From contig NC_134429.1 in the NCBI RefSeq assembly GCF_030867145.1, positions 17,024,615 through 17,088,614 on the forward strand: a DNA stretch of 64,000 nt. Direction: 5' to 3'. Below are positions 29,026 through 41,350 of this stretch, piece after piece. The stretch is from Opisthocomus hoazin (taxonomy: Eukaryota; Chordata; Aves; Opisthocomiformes; Opisthocomidae). The translations under genes and the position numbers were made by a program. Each line of letters opens with the position of its first letter. Positions within the stretch are counted from its first letter, which is position 1. The notes under the pieces are model-generated. The model ran no database searches. It was not told the origin of the DNA and saw only the letters and a program-made list of their open reading frames with translations.

Positions 29026-32000
29026 CTAGCGAAGGAAGACAGAGATAAAAAATACCTTGGAGAGAGGTGATGGGAATGCCACAGATTAGATGTAATATTC
29101 AATATTCACTGAGAGCTCTGGTCGTTCATCCCAAATCAAAACACAAAGATCAATAAGAGAGAGAGAAAGACTTACATACCAGAACAGTCCTCCCGCCTGT
29201 TGCTCCTGCCAAACTGCTTTTACCAGGTGCTTGGAAGGAAATTGGATGGAGCTGGCAAGTCCACACTGTGCCGTGCAGCCTCTCGCAGAGATACCACACA
29301 TCCTCCCCTTTGCTTCAATTCTCAGCTTGGCAGTCCTGCTTGGAGTGGACCATGTCTCCCGATTTCTGCACCTCTTCCTCATTCCCATGCTGTCCTCTTC
29401 ATCACAGGTTCTGCATTGCACAGTGCCACAGCAGGAAGGCAGGAGGGAAATAGGGAGGGAAATGCCTCCGCTTGTGGTCTGATAATAATTGCTCTCAGGC
29501 AGATGCCGGCCCTCCCCTGATAGCTGTTCCTTTTTCAGAACCCAATTATCAGACTCTTGGTTTAATACCAACTCTTCCTGGAAACTGCTCTGTCTGCTTT
29601 CATTTAGCTCACAATCTGTTCCTCTAAGGAGTGATATTTCTGCTAGATGGGCAAGCACATTTCATTTAATTTCAGTTCCACCTGAGCACCGTGAATTAGA
29701 TAGCCTGATGGAATAGCATCCTGCTAACAAAAGGTTGTGGAAAAACATGGGGAGAGACAAGTCAGCAGGAGGATGAAATGAGCACAAGAGGGAGCCGAAT
29801 GTAAAGGGATTCTGAGATGCTGCCTGGAATAAAAATGTCCAGTCACAATTTCTAATCAAATTTGGTAATTATTGAATATACTGATGAAGATGTAACAAAA
29901 GCAGTTGCTTAAACAGAAAATCGAAAAGATAGGAGCAATCTGCTTCAAACAGGCAATTGAAACACATTGCACTCTGCATTCACCCAAACTGTGGGTGAAG
30001 CGATCTCTTGCTGAGAATAGTAGGCCAATTCCAGAATGAAAAATGCTAAGCTGCCATATCTCCTCCTGTAATAGCTGGAAAACTGTTCACTCAGTGTGCA
30101 ATACAGATTCTCCTAGGCCAGCATGTTTGACTGCAGTTGTTTCGAGTTCAGTCTCATCATCCCTGAAAGTCTGTTGCCACTGTGCTTATTGTAAGAGAAA
30201 AGCTTCCTCATGGGTGTTATGCTGGTTCCCCTACCTGCCATCACACCTCTGTGCTCCTTCCTTGTGAGTGTGCAGAAGAAACTTTTATCGCATAAAATAA
30301 CACTATCCACATGTGTACGTGCTCCCTGGTGCATGCCAGGAAAGCTGGCACAAACTCGGATGAGAAAAGGCATGCTCTCTCTGGATCACCTTTCAGACTG
30401 AGGGGGGTTACTGACTAGGGGCATGGAACACATTATAGTACATGGAGGAAGAGCATTTGAGGGTTGTACCAGACTTAATAAAGCATATTTAGGGGAGGTG
30501 AAGAAAAGGAGGAACCAAGGGGATTTGGAGAGGAACCAACATGGGAAAATAAAGGCAAACGGGACTAAAAGGAGCCTCCAGCTTCCCTTTCTCTTGTCCA
30601 ACATGGAAGACATCAGCCCACAGTTTGGCCCCATCCCAGTGTCATCTGATGCCACAGAAAGTTCTGTAGCTGTCCTGGGTGGTTTCTTGACTGATCAGTA
30701 TGAGTTAGGAGGGACTGGACTTCATTGGGGTAATGATCACTTTTTACCATGGCAAAGCATCCAAAAATGGGAGATGCCCACAAAGAAATGTGTGCACAGT
30801 CTCCTGGATGGCTCCCAGGATGGCAGGCTTCTAAGAGTTTTACAGACAGTATTGGCTGATCTAGATATGGAGGGTGATTTAATTCTTCCAGGAGGCAATG
30901 GTTTCAGCAACAGGATTGTCAAACTTGGCCTTTTCTTGTATTGGCTTGAAGGGAGGAAGCACAGGTAACACCCTATTCTCCTGACACCCTCGCTTCGGAG
31001 ACAGAGTGAGGTCCTCGCAAGACGCTGGGGGATGTCCCCAGAGTGATCCTCTGCAGTGGAAGCTGAGGTGCTGCTGGCAGTGATCAGGAGCTTACATGCA
31101 ATGTAAGTTCAAGGCTAAGCAGAGCATGAGCATGTTCACAAAGTGCACTGGGAGCTGGGAAAAGGATGAACATGAAAGAGCACCTGTGGTGGAGATTCAC
31201 AGGCTTCTGGGGTAGCTAGGACACCACAGTGTGCTCCTGTTGATGTGCAGCTGGGATTTAATCTGTCGCTCCAATAGCCTGGAACACAAGCAATATGGAA
31301 GTAAGCCAGTCCACACTACACATCCTGGAAACCACCCAATGGCTCCCTGGTGCAGAAAGCAAATGCTCAGGATAGTCATGGGTACAATCACCAATTACCC
31401 CACACACAAGGGTAAGACACATCAGATACTGCTTTTCTGTAACTAGAGTCACTGCGTGCTGACACGTTGGTTTTACACTATGTACCATCTGCAAGGATGC
31501 CTCCTGCAACCCCCTCAGAACAGTTGAAGCAATGCTTAAAATGAACATACTTGCAGAGCCTTTCTTTTTAATATAATTAAAAATGTATCATTGGGTTTTC
31601 CACCAACAGAGGAAGAAGGAGGGTGGAAGGGAGTAGAATGAAAAAAGATAGATAAATGTTTGTGCAAGAAGCTAAGAAAAGATAGTGGAGAAAGGGATGG
31701 CAGTAAAAGCAGACTTTAGAGAAGCAGAGTCTGACATGGTGAGCATACAGGACTGCCTGTGAGGACAGCAAAGATCCTGAAGATCCTTGCAGCGAAGTCC
31801 TGGTGTGTGTGAAGTGCTCATGGCCATCACAGTTCTCTTTTTTGACATTGCTAGTGCTCCACTGAGAAGTCTTTTGTTAAAAAACAAAAATTAAATAAGT
31901 AATTAGATTTGGGGCAATCTTGTAGAGAATACTCTTTTTAGATGTGTTTGCTCATATTGGTCTCTCAGTGCATTCAGAGATTTTTTGGTGACCTCTGGAA

Positions 32001-32454
32001 GTCAATAGCAACCTTTCTAGTGCCTCAACAGCACAATCGTATAACACAATCCCTGTGAAAAATCTTTGCTCTCTCCCACAAACTCTATTCGCCCAACAAG
32101 AAATGGAAGATGAATCTCTTCTCTGCCTCTTTCCCATCTCCATCATGTCCTCAGAAATTCTTCAGTACTGTATCCCCTCTCTAAGATGTTCTTCTCAAGG
32201 TAAGAGAATACACAAAATCCTAACCTGCTGGGGTAATATTAGCTGCTTGTTAGAGGGACTTCTCTGCCCAGCTTTGGTGTAAACATTGAAATCATCTAGA
32301 GAGAAAAAATACTGTTTTTGTCATATAGCAGCTGAAGACTCTGGGATGTGAAGTTGTCCCAGCCCCAGCAGAGAATGGCAGGGAGATCTTGCACCATCTA
32401 GCAATTCAGGGTTGATATGTAGGGAGGATTCATGTCTATGTTGCAGACCTGCTT
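29026..32454. other. Non-coding stretch with one unexplained 181-codon frame
   Basis: No known gene or repeat is visible. A + strand frame at 30423-30968 runs 181 codons and its stop TAA is embedded in a splice-donor-like CACAG|GTAACA. It has no recognisable domain and low confidence as coding. The 190-codon minus frame at 29086-29658 likewise resembles nothing known. Confidence 0.4.
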
Positions 32455-32695
32455 TTCATAGAATCACAGAATCATTAAGGTTGGAGAAGACCTCTAAGAT
32501 CATCAAGTCCAACTGTCAACCCATCACCACGATGCCTGCTAAACCATGTCCTGAAGTGCCATATCCACACCTTTTTTGAACGCCTCCAGGGATGGTGACT
32601 CCACCACTTCCCTGGGCAGCCCATTTTCTGCCATCCACAGCTGTCTGCAGCTTCTCCCTAACAAATTGTTTCCTGTTTCAGTTAGTACGAGGAAA
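32455..32695 (-). mobile_element. CR1 LINE 3' fragment
   Basis: In + orientation it starts with the terminal CR1 octamers (ATAGAATCACAGAATCATTA), then AGGTTGGAGAAGACCTCTAAG and ATCATCAAGTCCAAC. It continues through CTCCAGGGATGGTGACTCCACC and TTCCCTGGGCAGCCC to about 32695. It is a moderately diverged 5'-truncated copy of about 240 bp lacking useful coding sequence. Confidence 0.9.
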
Positions 32696-33384
32696 CCTGC
32701 ATAGCTTCATATTGCTCTGGTTTAGCCTTGACTGATTATTTTGTAATCTTTGCACATCAGCACTGAAGTGTTACATCAGGGAATCCATTGAGCCCAGTAG
32801 TTATATTTTTACAAAGACATTTTCCTGACAAATAACATAACTCAGGATCCCAGGAAACTACTAAGCAAATTAGAATGTAGTGCACAATAAACAGTTCAGC
32901 TTTAAAAAATAAACATCATCACAAATGAACCAGAATAGGCCCCATTCCAATCAACAAAGGAAGCTTAGTGGAAGAAGTATGACCTTTGTAAAGCATCAAA
33001 ATGCTCAGAAGTCCTACATAAAAATCTCTGGCCTTCTTAACAGATGGACTGCTGTTTTGCCTTGATTGAACAATATCAGATGGTTTCTGAAAGGCACTAT
33101 AGACCTCCTATATATTTCATTTCAGAGAAATAGCAAATCCTTGCCTGTAAGTAAGGCCCGAAGTATTGATTATGCCCGGTGCAGAGCACCTGGTTTCTTG
33201 TGTGATAAGAGATCAAGGCCACAAGAGAGGCCATGGATTCAGCCTCCTGCTCAGAGGTGAAGGGCATTTGGGTCAAGTCTTTCAGGTAAACAGGGCTGTA
33301 ATTTCTCAGGAGTTGGACAAGTCTTCTCTAATTCATTGCTTTACCACATATCCTTCTTGGCTTCTTCCCAGCTGCCCAGCAAGA

Positions 33385-33790
33385 TTGTGAGATGATAAAA
33401 AACTGGAGAATTCAGTGGAGGGTGACCAGGATGATCATGCCTCGATCATAGGAACTATAAGGAGAGGTGGTGGGATCTAAGCTGGGTAAGTCAGATGAAG
33501 AGAGGGCTGAAGGACTGATTTACTAGCAGCTACAGCTACTTGGAGGACAATTACGAAGAGGACAGAGGAAAACTAAGTGGTACCAGACAGTACAATGAGG
33601 GGCGACACACACTATTTGTGCCTCAGGAAAAGCACTCTCTCCAAATGTTTCTGCAGCGCCTGGGCAGGTCACCAAAGAGGTGAAATATTTCCATCCTTTG
33701 AGGGCTTCTAACCAAGATTTGGATTCACAAAACCTCAGCCACCCTGATCTAGTGTAGGGGACACTCCCCTGCTGTGAATAGGAGGTCCAT
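33385..33790 (+). mobile_element. Degraded CR1 LINE 3' fragment
   Basis: Recognisable CR1 ORF2/3' UTR landmarks appear in order on the + strand: GGTGACCAGGATGATCA, GGTACCAGACAGTACAATGAG, GGGCAGGTCACCAAAGAGGTG, ATTTCCATCCTTTGAGG and CACCCTGATCTAGTG. Many substitutions and indels have erased the reading frame. Boundaries are approximate. Confidence 0.7.
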
Positions 33791-36700
33791 CATACACAGA
33801 AATTTCTGTCAGCCCAGTGACCAGGTTACATCAGCCCAATAATTAGAACTGAAGTAAACAGGAGGAGCATTCCTAAAACATTGGGATTTGAACTTTCATG
33901 TCAAGTGTAGATGTGGTATGGGTAGATGAGGACTGAGATTCTTTGGTCAGCTCTTCCCCTAATCTGTTTTTGGCTTTGGAGAATTTATTCACTATGGAAG
34001 TATTTCTTGCTGTGGGAAGGAGAGCCATGGAGTACATCTGATCAACACTACTCATCTCACACCAGTATGAAAAATTACTGGCCGATACCCACTTAGGTAT
34101 ACAGCAATTTGGCAATGCTCAGGACACGATCTCACAAACCTTCCTGGAAGCAGAACAAACACTGCCCGTGTGTTTTCCCTTCTGCAAGTCAGGTTAAGAC
34201 TCTTTACTTTAAAAAAAAAATGCCACAGACATCTGGTGTGAGTGGTTGGAAGCCTTCCAATAGCTCTTGGCTGAAGATCTAGCCCATATTTCAGGCAGTG
34301 TTGAAAGGGGTCTCGCTATGCTCATGTCTATACACTGGGAATCAAGGTCATCGGTGCAGGCTGGAACACAAAGCCGCAGCAGAAGGATGAGCTTTCTCCT
34401 GACACTGCCAGGAAAATAGTTTCTTCGCTAATAAATGGGTTTATGCTTTGTCAGGTACCTGCTTCCCCATCTTTTTTGCTTTGTAACTCATGTGGTGCTG
34501 TGAAGTCCCAGTCAGGCTTACCTGGAAGGGAACTACACTGGGCTCGTGGCAGAATAATCAGTTTTATTAGGTGAATTTTATATGAAAGAGTTCAATAATA
34601 AACAATTTATTTTGGTTGTATCTGAGGCAATTTTACTAGCTATTCACTATTTTATTTTCTGTTACTCATTGCAGATGCAGGGTAAATTTTGAGATTTCTG
34701 ACAAAGGCAGGCATTTTCCTAAAATTTTTTAATTAAAAAATGAGTAGGCAAAATACAGTATTCCTGAGTAACAGAACAGATTTGTTACCACTCCCTATAC
34801 ATGCAATACTGGCAAAGTAATTTCTACAGTTCAGATTTCTGGCAAAGTGGCTGTGCACTCACCATAAATGCAGCATAATACGTCCCACTTTAGGACATCT
34901 TTTGGAACTGTGTCTGTGATCATAGTAGGTACAACATCTTCATCTGCCAGTTATCTTTCATACAGAATTTTTTTTTACAGTTTTGACTCATGTCTTGGTA
35001 AAGATTTATAAATCAGCTTCACACTTAGGAAGGTATTCACAAGCCAGTTTGCTTTTTTTTTTGGTTTTTTTTTACCTGAAAAACTTGAACAATCTCACGT
35101 TTTCCATCAACTCTGGAGGTATTATGCATTTGATCTATAGAACTCAACAACATGGCACAAGGTAGCAGTGGCATTGCAGTAGGCACAGATATCCTCAGAG
35201 AGACCATTCAGATGGCAAAAGGTCTCTTTATATTTTTACGGCAAGCATAAATCTGAGGAATTGGAGAGGCTGTCAACAGTGAGCTTTCCCACAAGACATC
35301 TCCTGAACTCCCCCGCCCCACATGGGTAGCTGCCCACAGTATTTCATGGTCAGGCTGGAGGTCCTGTGGAAAAGAAATAAGGAAGAGGAGGAGAGAGGAA
35401 GAGCAGTGTGTTCTTCCTGTGGAACCCCAAACATGTTACAGGAGCTGGCTTTATTGTGAGAAGTCCTCTGATGGTATGTCTGGCAAGGGTCAATTTTCGT
35501 GTTTTCCACATGTAAAAAAAGACCATGGAAGGTTTTACAGTAATGTCTTTCCTGCTCATATGTCACAATAGAAATTCATGTGCCATCTGTGCTGATGTTT
35601 TAGCAATATTAGAAAAGAGTAGATGCTGAGGCAATGAAGCCACGCCCACTAAAAAGGGAAGAGATTTCAATCACATTGCTTAAATATGTAGTTTTCTTTT
35701 TTTGTTTAGGCTGTATTTTCCTGATGCTTATTTAATCTTAACAACTAGGAAGCATTTTCTGATGAATCCACGGCCCTAATTTTTTATTTGGAAGCTGAGA
35801 ACAAACCCAATTTCTTCCTATACTGTGAGATACTGTAGTAAAAACATTTTAAAAAATATTTTGTATGCAGATGTAAATGCATCTAAAAAACTGTAAATTC
35901 ATGTAAATAGATGTAACTATAGTCTCTTCAAGACAAAGAAATTGCCTATTAAGGTGTTTGGGGTTTGGGGTTTTTTGATGGATGTGGTATAAGCATCTGT
36001 TTGCTGTTGCTTTCATCGTTCAATACAGAGATAATATAACCAAGTTATGGCTGGAATTACCAGTATTTTCCACTTGTGATTTCACTCCTGGTCTCAAGAT
36101 CACAATTTCAGAGATCCTCCTAAACTCACTATGGGAACTACCGCTTAGGCTGCAGGCAGATGAGAAGAGCAGTGTGATTTCCAGGCTTAATCCTCCTGTC
36201 TTCATGCACAAACAGGCAAGGAAGCGGAACATAGTCCTGCCCATGGCACGCTGCGCCACACGTGCTGTGGGCTGTGGGCCCTCTGTGGTGTCCCGCGCTC
36301 CTGTACTGAGCCCCATCGTGCATTTTAGGTGAGCAGGAGGTTGTTCTACTATGGCCTTCCCTTGTCTGGTCTCCAGGGAATCAGCAGAATGTGGTGCTCT
36401 CCCTACCTGTGATAGAAATCAGAACAACATAGAAAGCACTGCTTAATATGTTTAAGAGCTTTTCACCCCAACAGGAAAGGGAAAATTCACTGAGAAAAAG
36501 AGGTTCTTCTGCTTTAAAAGAAGTTAGAACATTTGGGTTCCATTCAGGCTCAACTTTTTGCCATAGAAAAAGATTCTTTGTGGAAAGAAGGAGAAAACCC
36601 TGCGTGACCAACATCTTCAGAGGTCCCCAAGTCAGCAGCAGTTTGTCTCTACCAAGGAGGCTCGACTAGTGTGTGAAAAGTAAGGGGAAAGGTAAGGTCT

Positions 36701-39044
36701 GGAAATCTTTGCCAGAATATGATCCTGCGTCAAAGAAACTCCCAATTCCATAAACTCCAGCCATAAACCTCAAGGTCAGGGGAGGAGGAAAAGGGTGTAA
36801 AACATATATTGTTAACTGTTAATCTGACTGGAGGCCATGAAGAAAGGCTCCTTTGAGATGAAGCAGAAGTGCATGTCTCAAGGGACCAATGAAGAAGTGT
36901 TGGTGTCAGACACAAAGAGGTTGGGGATTTGCAGAGAGATTTCCCTATTCCCAGGCAGCTTCAGCAGGCAGTAAAACTGATTCCAACTGCTCAGCCTTGG
37001 AAGCCTTTGTATGATGCTAGACTTTTCAAGGGAAGTCTGGTAAGCGTGCCTGTCAACTCAGGGAGCTGTACGTGGCCTGCTGTGGTTTAGAGACCTGTGG
37101 GTTAACTGCTTTGAGTACCAGTTGCTAAAACATATACATGGGCATGTACATATCTTCCCTTGCCTACTTTAACTTGTTTTTGTAGTGGTACTCCATATTA
37201 CCCACTAGTTTTTCAATACAACATTTCTCCTTTCCCCCTACCTGAAAAATGGGGTTAGCCGTGTTTCCTTTCTGTCTGGCACAGAGGTTGGGGAGGTTTG
37301 GCACAGGGATTTGTGAGGTTATATGCACTGAGGTTTTGAGAAATACTTGGAAGAGAAGATTTAGAGATATCAGAGATGTTGATAAACCTGACGCATTCTT
37401 CAGTGTCTGCAGTGACGCACCTTGGCCCAACGCTGCTCTGAACTGATGCTTTTGAGGATATGAAAGCCCCAGTGGTTTATGGGTGATCTTCATTGTCCCA
37501 AGGAAAGATCACTTTTCTGATCTTCTGTGGCTTATCACAGTAGACAGTCAAGAACCTACATGACACCTGTCCCCCACATTCCTCCTGGCCTCGAAATTCT
37601 GATTAATATGTCTCCTGAATGGTGTGCTCCACTGCTCTGGGAAGACATGCCTTGTGTAACCCCACAAAAGATTAAATTAAAATTTCAGCCCAAACTTCAT
37701 TGAGCAAGAGCTTTACAGAACCTGGACCTGGAGAGGACTATGGTGACTGTGATTCACAGCTCAAACTTTTGGGAACAAACAAAAAATGAGTGTTTAAAGT
37801 CCAAAACTACTGGAGAAGACCATTCCAATTCAGAGGGTCACACAGGCTGGGAGCTATGGGGAGCACTGCACACCATGTCAAGGAAATTCAACTCACAGGG
37901 TTAGGACTTGTGGGAGAGGGTGATATTACAAGCCTCTCTCTCTGAGGATTATGTTACATCAGGCCATTTACGGGTCTGGGTTTCCCTGGGAATTACCAGA
38001 GTGGCAGCAGCTTCCCAGGCAGGGTGACAGAAGGTGGCACAAATCACTATGTGGAGAGCTGGATTTGGAGCGCTGTCTCCCTTAATCCCCGCAGTGCTGC
38101 AGGTCTGGGATTTTGCACAGACAACCCCAGCAAAGGCTGCAGACTTGCAAGCACTGTGTTCCTCCTGTCAGTGGTGGCATTTAGTAATGGTGGCTCCATC
38201 GGGTAGAGCAAAGGTCACAGAGGTGGGAATCCAGAAAGCTTGCTCCTGTCACTAGGGGTTTGTGGGAAATGTCACCTACTGTTGTATCAACATTAGTTAT
38301 CATTTGTGGGCACAGTCAAAAAGTGGTCCCGGAGTACAAAGTGCTTTTGTCTGCTATGAATGAGGGTCTGAAGATTCTTCCTGATGCGTGGTTTTGTTCT
38401 AAGATGTTTGGGTACATTTTCCAAATATTCATACAGTAAAGTCCCATGAAGCCTATTGAGCTGCATCAGTTGTGTATACTGTGAATCTGAAATCAGCCAC
38501 AGGATCCCATCCAATCCTTGCTTGTTCTTGAAAACAAACCTGAAAGTCGGGTTTTCTAAGAACACTTCTGTTTCCCAAACTGTTCCCTAGCACTGAATAA
38601 AACAGAAAGGGTTTTGCACTACTCAATCCTTTGTAGACCACATCTGTGTGCAATTGCTTTGCAGCTTACATGCTTGTTGAATCTCAGCCAACACACTCTT
38701 CTACAGACATTTTCCTCACTGAAAAATAAGACCAAGGGTTTCCTTTCTCATTGTACATTTCAGTCAGGTAAAATAGAAACTAGGAATATTTCCCCTTTCC
38801 TCTGTTTGTTTGTAAGAGCACCAGATTCCATTCTCTTGTCTCTGCTGTCAGTCCTGTCCAAGTGCTGCAGAGGACATCATATCCACACTGTCACACCCAG
38901 GGCCTGCAGGGATGAGCACACTTTGTGCATGTTGTAGGAACACGCTGTCCTGCAAGACCCACCCCATGCTTTGACAACAAGAATGTATGCAGCAAGCGTT
39001 TTGCTCCCAACTCCCTTATTTCTTGCACCCCCTGTGCCTACAAG
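33791..39044. other. Non-coding stretch, nothing recognised
   Basis: About 5.2 kb of AT-rich sequence with several A and T homopolymers (for example 34208-34219 and 35045-35070). I see no gene, RNA or clear mobile element. Confidence 0.5.
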
Positions 39045-39430
39045 GAGCTCTGAGAGAGCTGGGATTCATCAGCCTAAGAAAAGAGAAGGTTCAGGAGGAA
39101 TCTCATCAACGTACATATATATCTGATGGGAGGGAGTTCAGGAGATAAAGCCAGACTCATTTCAGTGGCACCAGTGACAGGAAAAGAGGCAATGGGCACA
39201 AATTTATGTACAGAAAGTTCCACTTAAACATGAAGTATTTCTTACTGTGAAGTTGGTCAAACATTGGCACAGGTTACCCAGAAAGGTTGTAGATTTTCCA
39301 TGCTTGGAGATAATCAAAACCTGAATGGAAGCAGTCCTGGCCAGCTTGCACCAACTGATCCTGTCCTGAGTAGGGAGGTAAACTAGACGATCTTCAGAGG
39401 TGCCTTCCAACCTCAGTGATTCCCTGGCTC
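39045..39430 (+). mobile_element. CR1 LINE 3' fragment
   Basis: CR1 text is readable in + orientation: GGATTCATCAGCCTAAGAAAAG (ORF2 end), CATTTCAGTGGCACCAGTGACAGGA, AAGAGGCAATGGGCACAAA, AAGTTCCACTTAAACATGA, GGAGGTAAACTAGACGATC, then CCTTCCAACCTCAGTGATTCCCTGG at the terminus. About 385 bp, diverged, with no intact frame. Confidence 0.85.
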
Positions 39431-39579
39431 TGTGGCAGAGCCCCGAAATACAGTGACTTCAAAGAACACAATCACAGGAACCCTACAGGGCTGGTGGGAC
39501 AGGATCACTGGAGTGTCCTCCTCACAGTAAGGCTATGCCCAATACTAGATAAGGATAGCCATGGATGCATGTAGTCAAA

Positions 39580-39930
39580 TCTCGAATCTTGCTAAGGGAG
39601 GAGATCCTCCACCTCTCTGGTGACCTGTACCAAGGCTGCACCATCCTCTTCAGGAAACACTTTTCCCTCAATGTCCAGCCTGACTGATTGAAAACACACC
39701 TTGTGGCCATTTTTCCTGTTGTGCTCTCTAGCACCACTGAAAACCATTTGGCTCTGTCCCCGTGTGTAACTGCCTTCAAGCTGTACCTGCAGTTTGATTC
39801 CCCTCAGCTTTCTTTTCATCTGGCTAACACAGCCCAATCCACTTCACCTCTCCTCATCTGCCCTGTGTCTTAGGCCTGACCATCTTGGTGACCCTTCACG
39901 CTTCTCACAAACTGGAGGGCCCATCTCTTG
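39580..39930 (-). mobile_element. CR1-like LINE fragment, older copy
   Basis: The reverse complement of CR1 3' coding sequence is recognisable: CTCTCTGGTGACCTGTACCA, TTTTCCCTCAATGTCCAGCCTG, TTGTGGCCATTTTTCCTGTTG, CTGTACCTGCAGTTTGATTCCCC and CTTGGTGACCCTTCACGC. It lies 150 bp from the oppositely oriented copy at 39045-39430, so these are two separate insertions. Confidence 0.7.
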
Positions 39931-40899
39931 GGGTTGGTAAGAGCAGTGTCTGGCAGGGTAACCTGGGCCATGGGTAGTCCAGACAAGACAGTTTCCACTC
40001 TAACTTGGATAATTGCCTCTGTCATTGTCTCCTAGTCCAGCCAGCAACACTGAGAAATACTTGGCAAAGCCTATGCAAGCCCAAATTCATGTTTCACAAG
40101 CACCAACCCACATTGACAGATATGCTAAAGAGAACTTTGAGGAAATGCTGCGTAAGAACACTCAGTGCAAAAGCAGTCTTTAGTGTGCATCCACTTGAAG
40201 CGTGTCTGGGCTGCCAACACACACACATCCAGTCTTGTGATAATGTTCAGCGCCTGTGAGGCCCTGGAAAAGCCCCAATTATGTCCAAAAGAAGGGTAGC
40301 TGGGTTTTCTTAGCTACTGAAGTGTGTGAATGACCAAAGCCACGCTACAGGTGGCAATCCTGCCATGGGAGTCTGAGTCAGGGCACATCACCTGCCCAAT
40401 ATATAAAGAGACAGAGGTGTTTCAAGATGAGATCCTGAACTTCTGGTGTTGAGAGTGCCAAGGAAAGACATCACATCTCACCACTTTCTGACAGCTAATC
40501 CAACTCTCAGTAGCAGCCACCTGCCTCTGCAATTCATATTGGCCAGCCCTCCTCTGGCCTGGAAGCAGGTGTTCGCCTCAACATGAGCAGACCATGACAA
40601 TGCCTTGCCTCAAACATTGGTGCACCAGGCTGTGGTCCCCCTGTTTCTCTGCCACCTCCCAGGAAAGCTTCCTGACACTAGCAGGTGGTCTTAACATCTG
40701 GAAAGGCCTTGCACAGAGTCAGCACGTCACCACCAGCTCTGTGGGCTGAGGCTGTCCTATGCTGCCAGGGATGTCTGGTCTTGCCTGGGTATGGCTTTCA
40801 GTGGGTGCTCACCAGGCAGAAGCCCAGCCTGGCCTGCCATTCACCCGCCACTGAACTGTCCTCTTTCCTCCCCCTGGCCAAAGCAATGCTATTTCCCCC

Positions 40900-41350
40900 T
40901 CAGCCCTTGATTAGCTATTTGCCTTGTTGGTTTTTTTTTTTTTCAATTTCACATCTCACATCAAATGTGTCATCCACAATAATCCCCAGATTTTTGCAAA
41001 ACAGCTACATGGCCAGTAGTTCCCATGTGGTTACATGGAGCCAAGTAGTCCTGCTGAAGTTACGTGGCAAGTACCTACATGTATTCAACAGTATTTATTA
41101 AAAAATACAGCACTGCATCTCCAGGCTTCCAGGAAAGACCACTCTCACTCCAAAGTGTCTCCCTGTACAAGTCATCCTTCACAGTTTGGTTTCATCTGCA
41201 AATGTAAGCAAAATCTGTTCAATACAAGATGCTAAATGGAAATATTGAATAACGCTGGCTCACACAGACTCCTGCAGGATCACACTTCATACAACACCCT
41301 AGTTTGACAGTGAACCGTTCGTAACTCCTTTCTGAATGTGGCTTTCTCCA
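40900..41350 (-). mobile_element. Ancient CR1/L3-like LINE fragment
   Basis: The + strand follows the reverse complement of old CR1 ORF2: TCATCCACAATAATCCCCAGAT, TTTGGTTTCATCTGCAAATGT, AAATGGAAATATTGAATAACG, GACTCCTGCAGGATCAC, then AGTTTGACAGTGAACCGTTCG. It may be the 5' continuation of the same ancient family represented at 39580-39930. A T run at 40931-40943 is inside it. Confidence 0.75.

Noticed and set aside
29086..29658. 190-codon minus-strand frame
   Set aside because: No recognisable domain. The predicted peptide shows no secondary-structure regularity, and the region lies beyond the acceptor of the 29025 candidate exon.
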